A stretch of 64,000 nucleotides of DNA from Meinhardsimonia xiamenensis (GCF_900102905.1 NZ_FNFV01000006.1:58854-122853), one strand, 5' to 3'. Shown: positions 40,415-49,348, counted from the stretch's first letter. Program-made: numbers and translations. Notes: generated from the sequence alone by a model not told the origin.

Positions 40415-41752
40415 TTGGATATCGTTTCGCTCATTCCTTCCTTCGGCGGGCTCATCTGGACGGTGCTCGCCTTCGTCGTGGCGCTGTCGGTCATCATCGC
40501 CGTCCACGAATACGGCCATTACATCGTCGGCCGCTGGTCGGGCATCAAGCCCGAGGTCTTCTCGATCGGCTTCGGGCCGGTGCTTTTCTCGCGGGTGGAC
40601 CGGCGCGGCACGCGCTGGCAGATCGCCGCGCTGCCCTTCGGCGGCTATGTGAAATTCCTGGGCGATTCCAACGCCGCCTCCGCCCCTGACGGCGAGGCGA
40701 TTGCGGAGCTGAGCGAGGAGGAGCGGCGCCATACCATGCAGGGTGCGCCGCTCTGGGCGCGCGCGGCGACGGTAGCGGCGGGGCCGGCGGCGAATTTCCT
40801 TCTCAGCTTCGTTCTGTTTGCGCTGGTGCTGATGCTGCGCGGCGTGCCGGTCTCGCCGGTGACGATCGCCGAGATCGCGCCGCTTCCCGCGCCGGTGCAG
40901 GAATTGCAGGTGGGTGATGCGATCCTCGCCGTCGAGGGCATCGAGACGCCCGATGTCGAGACCTTCGTCACCGTCATCGACCGTCTGCCGGTCAAGCCGG
41001 TGCTCGACTACCACATCCTGCGCCACGGATCCGAACGCGATGTGCGCGGGCCCTATCCCTATCCGCCGCTTGTCGGCGGCGTGACCCCCGATTCGGCGGC
41101 CGAGGCGGCGGGGCTGAGGCCGGGCGACGTGATCCTTTCGGTGGACGGGCGGGAGGTGGTCGCCTTCCGCGAGATGCGCGAGATCGTCGGCGCCTCGGGC
41201 GGAAAGCCGCTTCAGCTGAAGGTCTGGCGGGCGGGCGAGGTCTTCGATGTCACGCTGGTGCCGCGCCGCACCGATCTGCCGCTGCCCGACGGCGGTTTCG
41301 AGACGCGCTGGCTGATCGGCATCACCGGCGGGCTGTTCTTCTCGCCGGCCACCCAGCCGCCAAGCCTGTGGGAGGCGGCGGGCTACGGGGTGAGCCAGAC
41401 CTGGTTCATCATCAAGAGCTCGCTCTCGGGCCTCTATCACATGGCCGTGGGCGCGATCTCGTCGTGCAACCTGCGCGGGCCGATCGGCATCGCCGAAACC
41501 TCGGGTGCCGCTGCGGCACAGGGCGGGCTAGCGTTCATCTGGTTCATCGCGGTGCTTTCCTCGGCGGTGGGGCTTCTCAACCTGTTTCCGGTTCCGGTGC
41601 TCGACGGGGGGCATCTCGTCTTCCACGCCTGGGAGGCAATGACGGGCAGGCCACCGGCCGAATCGGTCATGCGCATCCTGATGACGCTCGGGCTGATGCT
41701 TCTGCTCGCGCTCATGGCCTTCGCGCTGACGAACGACCTGTTCTGCCCCTGA
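40415..41752 (+). CDS. rseP: RIP metalloprotease RseP
   Basis: RseP (445 residues) is a site-2 protease of the inner membrane that cleaves anti-sigma factors and remnant signal peptides. The zinc motif is H31-EYG-H35, a PDZ domain spans about 215-290, and the third ligand lies in PVPVLDGGHLVF. The start is TTG at 40415, since HEYGH follows at the expected depth and no ATG is available nearby. It precedes bamA, as in many proteobacteria. Confidence 0.93.
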   Translation: MDIVSLIPSFGGLIWTVLAFVVALSVIIAVHEYGHYIVGRWSGIKPEVFSIGFGPVLFSRVDRRGTRWQIAALPFGGYVKFLGDSNAASAPDGEAIAELSEEERRHTMQGAPLWARAATVAAGPAANFLLSFVLFALVLMLRGVPVSPVTIAEIAPLPAPVQELQVGDAILAVEGIETPDVETFVTVIDRLPVKPVLDYHILRHGSERDVRGPYPYPPLVGGVTPDSAAEAAGLRPGDVILSVDGREVVAFREMREIVGASGGKPLQLKVWRAGEVFDVTLVPRRTDLPLPDGGFETRWLIGITGGLFFSPATQPPSLWEAAGYGVSQTWFIIKSSLSGLYHMAVGAISSCNLRGPIGIAETSGAAAAQGGLAFIWFIAVLSSAVGLLNLFPVPVLDGGHLVFHAWEAMTGRPPAESVMRILMTLGLMLLLALMAFALTNDLFCP

Positions 41753-41904
41753 GCCCGCGGCGCCGCGCGCCTGGCCCGCAAGGTTTTCCCACGAAGACGC
41801 GCCGGGACGGCGGAATTGCCAAATTCCCGCCGCATTGCCCGGCGATAACGGTGCCCGCGGAAAAACAAAGCGGCATCGTGCGCAAGGTACGAGGAACGAG
41901 GGAA

Positions 41905-42033
41905 ATGCGGACGCTGAAGAAGGGATACCGCGGGCTCTGGCTCGTGGCAGACCTCAACGAGGATCTCCTTTTCTGGACCGTGGCGCTTGCCGTCGCGCTT
42001 GGCGCGGGCAGCCTTATCGGCAGCATGCTCTGA
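41905..42033 (+). CDS. 42-residue single-span membrane peptide between rseP and bamA
   Basis: The frame starts MRTLKKGYRGLWLVADLNED and ends with a Gly/Ala-rich hydrophobic helix (about 22-41). The ATG at 41905 follows GAGGAACGAGGGA. A strong terminator lies 74 bases downstream of the stop, which marks the end of a transcript containing this gene. The sequence resembles short conserved peptides that I recall from other Rhodobacteraceae; the function is unknown. Confidence 0.6.
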   Translation: MRTLKKGYRGLWLVADLNEDLLFWTVALAVALGAGSLIGSML

Positions 42034-42106
42034 TCCGCCGGCCGGGACCGCGCGGGTCGCCGCGGCACCGCCGGCGCCCGCGGCACGAGTCGCGCGCTCG
42101 AAGTCA

Positions 42107-42146
42107 CACCCCGCCCGGAACCTGACCGGGCGGGGTGGCTGCTTTT
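42107..42146 (+). terminator. strong intrinsic terminator upstream of bamA
   Basis: A perfect 12-bp stem (CACCCCGCCCGG with CCGGGCGGGGTG) and a 7-base loop are followed by GCTGCTTTT. It ends the transcript from rseP and the 42-residue gene and separates it from bamA. Confidence 0.85.
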
Positions 42147-42173
42147 GACAAGCCTGCCCATTCCCGATACTCA
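42145..42173 (+). promoter_or_regulatory. predicted housekeeping promoter for bamA-skp-fabZ
   Basis: A perfect -35 TTGACA (42145-42150) overlaps the U-tract of the terminator. A 17-base spacer leads to TACTCA (42168-42173); the overlapping GATACT at 42166-42171 is a better -10 match, with 15-base spacing. Transcription would start near 42180, about 30 bases before the bamA ATG. Confidence 0.55.
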
Positions 42174-42211
42174 GCTTGGTCATAATCTGCTGCCAGACAG
42201 GATGCCGCGGA

Positions 42212-44572
42212 ATGACTCGAGGTGACGGGCGAGGGGGGCGGGCCGTGACCGGTACCGCAGTGGGTGCAAGAATCCGCAGCCTTTTCATAATTCTTTTCGT
42301 ATCGCTCTGCTCGATCGCGATGCCCGAGAGGGCGGACGCGCAGAGCTACCGATTCAGCAATGTCAGGATCGAGGGCAACGAGAACATCGAGGCGGCCACG
42401 GTCCTCTCCTATCTCGGAATCGCTCCGGGCGAGACGGTCAGCGCGGGCGAGCTCAACGCGGCCTATCAGCGGCTCGTGGCCTCCGGGCTTTTTGAAACGG
42501 TCGAGCTCGAGCCCGCGGGGGGCACGCTCGTCATCCGCGTCACCGAGTGGCCGGTGATCCGCGAGGTCTCGATCGAGGGCAACAAAAGGCTCGATGATGA
42601 CACGCTCCTTGCGGTCATCCAGTCGCAACCGGCGCGCGTCTACAGCCCTTCCGTGGCCGAGGCGGACGCCGCAGCCATTGCCGAAGCCTATCTCGCCGCC
42701 GGGCGGCTTGCCGCGAGCGTGACGCCGAAGATCATCCGCCCCTCGAACAATCGGGTGGACCTCGTCTTCGAGGTTGCCGAGGGCGGCGTCACCGAAGTCG
42801 AGCGGCTGAGTTTCGTCGGCAACCGCGCCTTCACCGACCGTCAGCTGCGGCGCGCCCTCGAGACCAAGCAGGCAGGTGTCCTGCGCGCGCTCATCCGGGC
42901 CGACACGCTGGTGCCCGACCGGCTGGAGTTCGACAAGCAGAAGCTGAGGGATTTCTACCTGCAGCGGGGCTACATCGACTTCCGCATCCTGTCGGTGACC
43001 TCGGAGTTCTCGCGCGAGCGCAATGCCGTGTTCGTCACCTTCACCCTGCATGAGGGGCAGCAATTCCGCTTCGGCAAGCTCACCGTCTCCTCCGACCTGC
43101 CTGAAGTGGACGTGGAGCGCTATCAGCGCGAGGTGAAGATCCGGCCGGGCAAGGTCTATACGCCTCAGCTTCTCGAGGCGACGATCACGCGGCTCGAGTT
43201 GCTCGCCACCCAGCAGGGGCTGAGATTCGTGCGCGTGGAGCCGCGGGTGACGCGCAACGACGCCGAACTCACCCTCGACGTCGACTTCCAGCTTGTCCGG
43301 GGGCCGCGCGTCTTCATCGAGCGCATCGACATCGAGGGCAACACCACCACGCTCGACCGCGTGATCCGGCGGCAGTTTAGGGTCGCCGAGGGCGACCCCT
43401 TCAACCCGCGCGAGATTCAGGCGGCGGCGCGCCGGATCCGTGAACTCGACTATTTCGAGACGGTGGAAGTGAGCACCGAGGAGGGCTCCGGGCCCGATCA
43501 GGTCATCGTCAAGGTCAAGGTGGTTGAAAAGCCCACCGGCTCGCTGAGCTTCGGTGCGAGCTACACCACCGGCGTCGGCATCGGCCTCAACGCGTCGCTG
43601 ACCGAGCGCAACTTCCTCGGTCGCGGCCAGACGCTGGAGTTCAGCGTCCAGACCGGCGGCGGGACGCAGTCGGGCAGCTTCAGCTTCCTTGAGCCTGCCT
43701 TCCTCGGGCGCGACGTCGCCTTCGGCCTCGATCTCGCCTACACGCAGACCGACAACGCCTCGAACTCCTCCTACGACTCGCGCATCGGGGTGTTCCGCCC
43801 GTCGCTGACCTTCCCGCTCAGCGAATATGCCGATCTGGGCCTGCGGGCGACCGTTCGGGCAAGCGAGATGCGCAATGTCAGCCCGAATTCCTCCGCCATC
43901 CTCACCGCCGAGCAGGGCCTCGGGATGCAGTATCAGTTCGGCCCCGGCTACACATTGTCCTTCGACAACCGGGCAGGGGGCCTGAACCCCGACGCCGGGG
44001 TGCTGGTACGCTTCAACCAGGACTTCTACGTTGCCGGCGAGCAGGACTTCATCCAGTCCACACTGCTGTTCGTCGCCGAGCGCAAGATGCTGACGCGTGA
44101 TGTCACCTTCCGTGCGGTGCTGGAGGGCGGCGCGCTCTACAGCCTCTCGGGCGATGTCACAAAGGCCACGGAGCGCTTCTTCCTGAGCGCCAACCAGCTG
44201 CGGGGCTTCGACGTTGGCGGGGTGGGGCCGCGCGACCTGAATGTTTCGAACCAGGACGCGCTCGGCGGCAACTATTACGCGGTTGCGCGCTTCGAGGTGG
44301 AGTTTCCGCTGCCGCTCTTGCCGGATGAATACGGCATCTCGGGCGGCGCGTTCTTCGATGTCGGCTCGCTCTGGGGGCTCGACAACACCGCAGGCGGGCC
44401 GGCCGGCGCCAATCCGGTGGATGACTCCTTCCATCTGCGTTCGTCCATCGGTCTTTCGGTGTTCTGGGAAACGCCGATCGGGCCGCTGCGCTTCAACTTC
44501 TCCAAGCCGCTGGTCAAGCAGCCCTATGACCGGGAACGCTTCTTCGACCTGACGGTCTCGACCGAGTTCTGA
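42212..44572 (+). CDS. bamA: outer membrane protein assembly factor BamA
   Basis: BamA inserts beta-barrel proteins into the outer membrane. A signal peptide ends near ADAQS. Five POTRA domains follow (from SYRFSNVRIEGNENIEAATV to about residue 420), then the Omp85 barrel ending in a C-terminal phenylalanine (TVSTEF). The chosen start is ATG 42212 with AGGA nine bases upstream (786 residues). A GTG at 42245 preceded by GAGGGG is a real alternative (775 residues). An earlier frame start at 42176 lies at the predicted transcription start and is unlikely. Confidence 0.94.
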   Translation: MTRGDGRGGRAVTGTAVGARIRSLFIILFVSLCSIAMPERADAQSYRFSNVRIEGNENIEAATVLSYLGIAPGETVSAGELNAAYQRLVASGLFETVELEPAGGTLVIRVTEWPVIREVSIEGNKRLDDDTLLAVIQSQPARVYSPSVAEADAAAIAEAYLAAGRLAASVTPKIIRPSNNRVDLVFEVAEGGVTEVERLSFVGNRAFTDRQLRRALETKQAGVLRALIRADTLVPDRLEFDKQKLRDFYLQRGYIDFRILSVTSEFSRERNAVFVTFTLHEGQQFRFGKLTVSSDLPEVDVERYQREVKIRPGKVYTPQLLEATITRLELLATQQGLRFVRVEPRVTRNDAELTLDVDFQLVRGPRVFIERIDIEGNTTTLDRVIRRQFRVAEGDPFNPREIQAAARRIRELDYFETVEVSTEEGSGPDQVIVKVKVVEKPTGSLSFGASYTTGVGIGLNASLTERNFLGRGQTLEFSVQTGGGTQSGSFSFLEPAFLGRDVAFGLDLAYTQTDNASNSSYDSRIGVFRPSLTFPLSEYADLGLRATVRASEMRNVSPNSSAILTAEQGLGMQYQFGPGYTLSFDNRAGGLNPDAGVLVRFNQDFYVAGEQDFIQSTLLFVAERKMLTRDVTFRAVLEGGALYSLSGDVTKATERFFLSANQLRGFDVGGVGPRDLNVSNQDALGGNYYAVARFEVEFPLPLLPDEYGISGGAFFDVGSLWGLDNTAGGPAGANPVDDSFHLRSSIGLSVFWETPIGPLRFNFSKPLVKQPYDRERFFDLTVSTEF

Positions 44573-44574
44573 GC

Positions 44575-45261
44575 ATGCTGTGCAGGCCGGCGCGCGGGCG
44601 GGGATTTGCGGGGGCCGTGCTTCTTTGTCTCGGCCTCTGCCTGCCCGTGCTTGGAGCGACGGCTCACGCTCAGGATCTGGAGCTTGCCTATTCGCCCATC
44701 CTCACCATCGATCAGGAGCGGCTCCTGACCGAGACCAACCTAGGCACCGAGATCGCGCGCGAGCTTGAGGCGCGCGCCGAGGCGCTGGCCAGCGAGAACC
44801 GGCGCATCGAGGCCGAGCTCATCGCCGAGGAGCGCGCCCTGACCGAAAAGCGCAAGACGATGAGCGCGGCGGAGTTCCGCCCGCTGGCGGAGGCGTTCGA
44901 CGAAAAGGTGCAGCGCATCCGCGCCGAGCAGGACGCGAAGGAACGCGATCTGGCGCGGGCGCGGGAGGAGCAACGGGCGCGTTTCGTGCAGCGCATCGTG
45001 CCGCTTCTGGGCCAGCTTGCCGCCGAACGCGGGGCGGTGGCGATTCTGGACCGGCGGGTGGTGTTCCTTGCCGCCGAATCGATCGACATCACCGACGAGG
45101 CGATCGCGCGCATCAATGCCGCTCTGGCCCGCGATGATGCGGGTGCCGCGGATGCGCAGTCGGGCCCGGAAGGCGGCGCCGCCGGTGACGCCGCCAATGG
45201 CGTGTCGGGCGCGGCGCCGGAAGCGGGGGCGCCGGAAGCCTCGGATGGGGGCAGCAAGTGA
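44575..45261 (+). CDS. skp: OmpH/Skp family periplasmic chaperone
   Basis: The 228-residue exported protein has a signal peptide (cleavage near AHAQD), a long charged coiled-coil (about 60-150, rich in Glu/Arg/Ala) and an Ala/Gly-rich disordered tail not found in short Skp proteins. Skp-like trimers hold unfolded outer-membrane proteins for BamA. The gene begins 2 bases after bamA. Confidence 0.85.
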   Translation: MLCRPARGRGFAGAVLLCLGLCLPVLGATAHAQDLELAYSPILTIDQERLLTETNLGTEIARELEARAEALASENRRIEAELIAEERALTEKRKTMSAAEFRPLAEAFDEKVQRIRAEQDAKERDLARAREEQRARFVQRIVPLLGQLAAERGAVAILDRRVVFLAAESIDITDEAIARINAALARDDAGAADAQSGPEGGAAGDAANGVSGAAPEAGAPEASDGGSK

Positions 45262-45367
45262 TGCCGGGCGGTGAATGCGCAGGGCGGACTCGGGCGCGAC
45301 GCGCCGCTTGCCGAGGCCGGAGCGAGTTGCTAGAAGGCGGGGACGTGACCCGGCAAGGATCCCGCCC

Positions 45368-45832
45368 ATGAACGACGCGCTGCAATCGGCCGACATCTCG
45401 ATCATCAAGCGCATTCTGCCGCATCGCTACCCGTTCCTGATGGTGGATCGGGTCGAGAGGATCGATGGCAACCGCAGCGCGGTGGGAATCAAGAACGTCA
45501 CCATCAACGAGCCGTTCTTCCAGGGGCATTTCCCCAACGAGCCGGTGATGCCCGGGGTGCTCATTCTCGAGGCGATGGGCCAGACCGCCGCGGTGATGAT
45601 CGCGGTGGGCAATGATCTCGTGGGCCGTGAGGCGCACATCTACCTGATGTCGGTGGACAAGGCGAAGTTCCGCCGCAAGGTGGTGCCCGGCGACGTGCTC
45701 GAGCTGCATGTGACCACGCTGCGTGGGGCGACGAGCCGGGTGGTGAAGCTCGCCTGCGAGGGGAAGGTCGGTGACGAGACGGTCGCCGAGGCGGAGATCA
45801 CGGCGATGATCTCCGTCGCGCCGGCGAGCTGA
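45368..45832 (+). CDS. fabZ: 3-hydroxyacyl-[acyl-carrier-protein] dehydratase FabZ
   Basis: FabZ (154 residues) dehydrates 3-hydroxyacyl-ACP in fatty acid synthesis. The hot-dog signature with the catalytic histidine is [20 protein letters not shown], where the Glu is the second catalytic residue; [13 protein letters not shown] is also conserved. In related genomes lpxA follows fabZ directly. Here the gene is followed by a hairpin and an intergenic repeat, then a convergent lysR gene. lpxD is also absent between skp and fabZ. Confidence 0.95.
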   Translation: MNDALQSADISIIKRILPHRYPFLMVDRVERIDGNRSAVGIKNVTINEPFFQGHFPNEPVMPGVLILEAMGQTAAVMIAVGNDLVGREAHIYLMSVDKAKFRRKVVPGDVLELHVTTLRGATSRVVKLACEGKVGDETVAEAEITAMISVAPAS

Positions 45833-45844
45833 GCGCGGAAGGGA

Positions 45845-45860
45845 CGCGGCTGGCGCCGCG
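45845..45860. terminator. hairpin between convergent fabZ and lysR-type gene
   Basis: CGCGGC and GCCGCG form a 6-bp stem with a 4-base loop, 12 bases after the fabZ stop. It is followed by the GGGTATTT repeat core. It could serve both convergent genes. Confidence 0.4.
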
Positions 45861-45872
45861 TGCCTGCGGCGC

Positions 45873-45897
45873 GGGTATTTGCACCAGGATGATTTGG
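45873..45897 (+). repeat. intergenic GGGTATTT-type repeat, core copy
   Basis: GGGTATTTGCACCAGGATGA (45873-45892) matches the core at 55471-55493 (GGGTATTTCGCCCAGGATGA). It sits downstream of the fabZ hairpin, in the same arrangement as at the other genes. Confidence 0.55.
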
Positions 45898-45908
45898 CCC
45901 GGGGGCGC

Positions 45909-46775
45909 TCAGCCGAAGCTGGCGCGCAAGCGGCTGATCAGGCGGCGGTAGATGCCGCGGTGGCGGTTGCGCAGATGTGTCGCGGCAAACACGGGCTGCG
46001 GGATTTCCGGCGCATCCGCCACGCGCCGCGCCCGGCCCTCGGTGCAGAGGCGAAGGGCGGTCTCGCGCCGCAGATAGGCGGTGCCGCCGAGCGCCGCCAG
46101 CAGGTCTGCCACCACCGCCGACTGGCCTGAGGAGACCGGCGCTACCGAGAGCTCCGGCAGGAGCGCGGAATGGGCGGCGGCGAAGGCGGGCGAGTAGTTG
46201 GCGAGTATGTAGCGCTGCGGCGCAACTTCGGCGAGGCGGCCTGCCTCGGTGGAAATCATCACGTAACCGATCTCGCCCAGTGTCTCGAAATGCAGGTCAG
46301 GATGCGGCTTGGGCGTGAAGAGGAGTGCAAGGTCGAGCGCTCCGGCCACAAGGTCGGCGCACATCTGGTTGGAGTAGTCGGCCTCGATGTAGATGCGCGC
46401 GGCCGGCATCAGCGCGCGGATCTCGGCGATCCAGCGTCCGGCGCCACTCTGGCCCTCGCCCATTGTTCCGCCCGAGAGGTCGTGCTGATAGGCGATCCGC
46501 AGCGCCTGTCCTTCCGGCCCGCCGGCCTGCACCGCGGCCACCGCTTCGGCCCAGTCGCGGCGCAGGGCGCGGGCGTGCAGCTCGAAGCGAAGCCCCTCGG
46601 GGGTGAGCTCGCTGCCCGCGCGGCTGCGGCGCAGGAGCGGGCGGCCGAGCAGTGCCTCGAGACTGCGGATGCGGGTCGAGACGGTGGATTGCGTGATGCC
46701 GAGCCGTTCGGCGGTGCGGTGAAAGCTGCGCGTCTCGGCGAGGTCGAGAAAGGTTTCGAGAAGCTCGAGCTGCAT
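45909..46775 (-). CDS. LysR-type transcriptional regulator
   Basis: The 288-residue LTTR has an N-terminal winged helix-turn-helix (about 1-60, with SFHRTAERLGITQSTVSTRI) and a periplasmic-binding-like effector domain. It is divergent from the flavoprotein operon at 46892, and a perfect palindrome with a T-N11-A core lies in the shared gap, so it most likely controls that operon and itself. The ATG at 46775 gives the usual LTTR N-terminus; upstream codons would run through the operator. The effector is unknown, presumably the island's substrate. Confidence 0.88.
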   Translation of the reverse strand: MQLELLETFLDLAETRSFHRTAERLGITQSTVSTRIRSLEALLGRPLLRRSRAGSELTPEGLRFELHARALRRDWAEAVAAVQAGGPEGQALRIAYQHDLSGGTMGEGQSGAGRWIAEIRALMPAARIYIEADYSNQMCADLVAGALDLALLFTPKPHPDLHFETLGEIGYVMISTEAGRLAEVAPQRYILANYSPAFAAAHSALLPELSVAPVSSGQSAVVADLLAALGGTAYLRRETALRLCTEGRARRVADAPEIPQPVFAATHLRNRHRGIYRRLISRLRASFG

Positions 46776-46788
46776 GGCGGGAAGACCC

Positions 46789-46807
46789 TGATCGAATTTT
46801 TCGATCA
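46789..46807. promoter_or_regulatory. predicted LysR-type operator
   Basis: TGATCGAATTTTTCGATCA is a perfect 8-bp inverted repeat with a 3-base spacer and contains the LTTR motif T-N11-A (TCGAATTTTTCGA). Its centre is about 65 bases before the predicted transcription start of the flavoprotein operon, the classical LTTR recognition position. A looser ATCA-N7-TGAT half-site pair follows at 46804-46818. Confidence 0.65.
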
Positions 46808-46827
46808 ATAACGCTGATGAAAGGCGA

Positions 46828-46856
46828 TTGAAAGCGCCGCGCGCCGTGCCGATACT
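46828..46856 (+). promoter_or_regulatory. predicted promoter of the flavoprotein/methyltransferase operon
   Basis: TTGAAA (46828-46833) and GATACT (46851-46856) are separated by exactly 17 bases. The start would lie near 46863, 29 bases before the ATG at 46892, which has GGGGAGGA as its ribosome-binding site. The position downstream of the LysR palindrome fits activation. Confidence 0.55.
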
Positions 46857-46891
46857 CCCCGCGAGCGAGGCGGGATCGGGGAGGATCGGCA

Positions 46892-49348
46892 ATGGCGGCG
46901 GAGGCATTTCCAACCACGGCGCGGGTGGTGATCATCGGGGGCGGCGCGGTGGGGGCCTCGGCGCTTTATCATCTGGCCCAGGCCGGCTGGCGTGACTGCG
47001 TTCTGCTGGAGAAGAACGAGCTCACGTCCGGCTCCACCTGGCACGCGGCGGGCAATGTGCCGACCTTCTCCACCTCCTGGGCGATCATGAACATGCAGCG
47101 CTACTCGACCGAGCTCTATCGCGGGCTCGGTCAGGCGGTGGACTATCCGATGAACTACCATGTCACGGGCTCCATCCGGCTGGCGCATTCGCGCGAGCGG
47201 ATGCAGGAGTTCGCCCGGGCGAAGGGCATGGGCCAGTATCAGGGGATGGATCTGGAGATCCTCGGCCCAGAGGAGATCAAGGCGCGTTATCCCTTCATCG
47301 AGATCCATGACCTCAAGGGCGCGCTCTATGACCCGGCCGATGGCGACATCGACCCCGCCCAGCTCACACAGGCGCTCGCGAAGGGCGCGCGCGAGATGGG
47401 CGCGCGCATCCTGCGCTTTACCCCGGCCACGGGGGTTAGCCGGCGGGGCGGCGAGTGGATCGTGCATACCGGGAAGGGCGATATCCGCTGCGAATACGTC
47501 GTCAACGCGGCGGGCTATTACGCCCGGCGGGTGGGCGAGTGGTTCAGGCCCTTCGGCGGGCGCACCGTGCCCATGGCGGTGATGGAACATCAGTATCTGC
47601 TCACCGAGGAGATCCCCGAGCTTCAGGCCTGGAGCCGGGAGGTCGGCCACAAGCTGCCGCTTCTGCGCGACGTGGACAGCTCCTATTACCTCAGGCAGGA
47701 GAAGTTCGGGCTGAACCTCGGGCCCTACGAGCGCAACTGCCGCGCTCATTGGGTGGATCCCTCCGATCCGATGCCCGAGGATTTCTCCTTCCAGCTCTAC
47801 CCTGACGATCTGGAGCGGCTCGAGTGGTATATCGAGGATGCGATGGCGCGGGTGCCGATCCTCGGGCGGGCGGGGATTTCGCGGGTCATCAACGGGCCGA
47901 TCCCCTATGCGCCTGACGGCAACCCGCTGATCGGCCCGATGCCCGGCGTGCCCAACGCCTTCGAGGCCTGTGTTTTCACCTTCGGCATTGCTCAGGCCGG
48001 GGGCGCGGGCAAGGTGCTCGCGGAGTGGATCACCGAAGGCGCCACCGAATGGGACATGTGGGCCTGCGATCCGCGCCGCTTCACCGACTACACCGATCAC
48101 GACTACTGCGTGGCCAAGGCGATGGAGGTCTACGGCCACGAATACGCCATGCATTTCCCGCACCACGAGTGGCCCGCGGGGCGGCCGAAGAAGCTTTCGC
48201 CCGTGCACGAGCGGGTGGCCGCGCTCGGCGCGCAATTTGGCGCCTACAACGGCTGGGAGCGGGCGAACTGGTTCGCGCAGGAAGGGGACGACACCTCCGA
48301 GGAGGCCACCTTCACCTGGGGCCGGTCGGGGCCGTGGGAGCCGCGCGTGCGGGAGGAGGCGCTCGCGGTGCGCGATCACGTGGGCGTGCTCGATCTGCCC
48401 GGCTTCTCGCGCTTCGAGCTTTCGGGCCCGGGCGCGGCGGAGTGGCTCAGGGGCCGCATCGCCGGGGCGCTGCCGAAGGTCGGGCGGATGAACCTGGCCT
48501 ATTTCCCCGACCATCGCGGGCGGATCCTCACCGAGATGTCCGTGCAGCGCCATGGAGAGGACGCCTTCACCCTCATCACCGCCGCCGCCGCGCAGTGGCA
48601 TGATTATGAGGTGCTCTGGCGCGCGGGGCTGCCCGAGGGCGTCAGCCTCACCGACCGCACCGCGGAGGTGGACACGCTGATCGTGACAGGCCCGAAGTCG
48701 CGCGAGCTGTTCCGCGCCATCGGCACCGATGCCGATCTGACGCTGCCCTGGCTGAGCCACCAGCAAGCGACGGTGGCCGGCCGGCCGGCGCGGCTCGTGC
48801 GGGTGAGCTTTGCCGGGGAGCTTGGCTGGGAGATCCACGCCGCAAACGAAGACATGCCGGCGATCTACGAGGCGGTGCTCGCGGCGGGTGCGAGGCCCTT
48901 TGGGATGTGGGCGCTCGATTCGCTCAGGCTCGAGAAGGGCTACCGGGCATGGAAAGCGGATTTGTCCACCGACTACAGCCTCTTGGAGGCCGGACTTGAG
49001 CGTTTCGTGAAGTTCGACAAGCCGCAGGAGTTTCCCGGCAAGGCCGCGCTTCTGGCCGAGAAGCAGCGCGGGGTGAAGAAGCGCTTCGCGCCGCTCATCG
49101 TCGATGCCGGGGAGGCGGATGCGCCCTACATGTCGACGATCTGGAAGGATGGGAAGATCGTGGGCGAGACCACCTCGGGCGGCTGGGGCTATCGGGTGGG
49201 TGCCTCGATCGCCTACGGGATGCTGCCGCCCGAGCTGTGCGTGCCGGGCACCGAGGTGGAGGTCGACATCTACGGCGAGCGGCGGCGCGCGGTGGTGCAG
49301 CCCGACAGGCCGCTGTGGGATCCGGAGAACGAGAGGCTGAGGGCGTGA
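46892..49348 (+). CDS. dimethylglycine-dehydrogenase-like FAD oxidoreductase / aminomethyltransferase fusion (paralog 1)
   Basis: The 818-residue protein has a DAO-type FAD domain (G16-GGAVG21, then STWHAAG with H51 at the position used for covalent FAD in dimethylglycine dehydrogenase). A central oxidoreductase domain follows, then a GcvT-like C-terminal half (about 450-818) of the kind that passes formaldehyde-level carbon to tetrahydrofolate. The family oxidatively demethylates dimethylglycine, sarcosine or related N-methyl amines. Sequence after the histidine (NVPTFSTSW) differs from classical members and from the second copy at 51419, so the substrate is probably different. First gene of the LysR-controlled operon. 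Confidence 0.85.
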   Translation: MAAEAFPTTARVVIIGGGAVGASALYHLAQAGWRDCVLLEKNELTSGSTWHAAGNVPTFSTSWAIMNMQRYSTELYRGLGQAVDYPMNYHVTGSIRLAHSRERMQEFARAKGMGQYQGMDLEILGPEEIKARYPFIEIHDLKGALYDPADGDIDPAQLTQALAKGAREMGARILRFTPATGVSRRGGEWIVHTGKGDIRCEYVVNAAGYYARRVGEWFRPFGGRTVPMAVMEHQYLLTEEIPELQAWSREVGHKLPLLRDVDSSYYLRQEKFGLNLGPYERNCRAHWVDPSDPMPEDFSFQLYPDDLERLEWYIEDAMARVPILGRAGISRVINGPIPYAPDGNPLIGPMPGVPNAFEACVFTFGIAQAGGAGKVLAEWITEGATEWDMWACDPRRFTDYTDHDYCVAKAMEVYGHEYAMHFPHHEWPAGRPKKLSPVHERVAALGAQFGAYNGWERANWFAQEGDDTSEEATFTWGRSGPWEPRVREEALAVRDHVGVLDLPGFSRFELSGPGAAEWLRGRIAGALPKVGRMNLAYFPDHRGRILTEMSVQRHGEDAFTLITAAAAQWHDYEVLWRAGLPEGVSLTDRTAEVDTLIVTGPKSRELFRAIGTDADLTLPWLSHQQATVAGRPARLVRVSFAGELGWEIHAANEDMPAIYEAVLAAGARPFGMWALDSLRLEKGYRAWKADLSTDYSLLEAGLERFVKFDKPQEFPGKAALLAEKQRGVKKRFAPLIVDAGEADAPYMSTIWKDGKIVGETTSGGWGYRVGASIAYGMLPPELCVPGTEVEVDIYGERRRAVVQPDRPLWDPENERLRA

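Noticed and set aside
41808..41835. Imperfect dyad GGCGGAATTGCCAAATTCCC downstream of rseP as an operator
   Set aside because: The arms match only partly, it lies after a stop codon with no promoter beside it, and no second copy was found.
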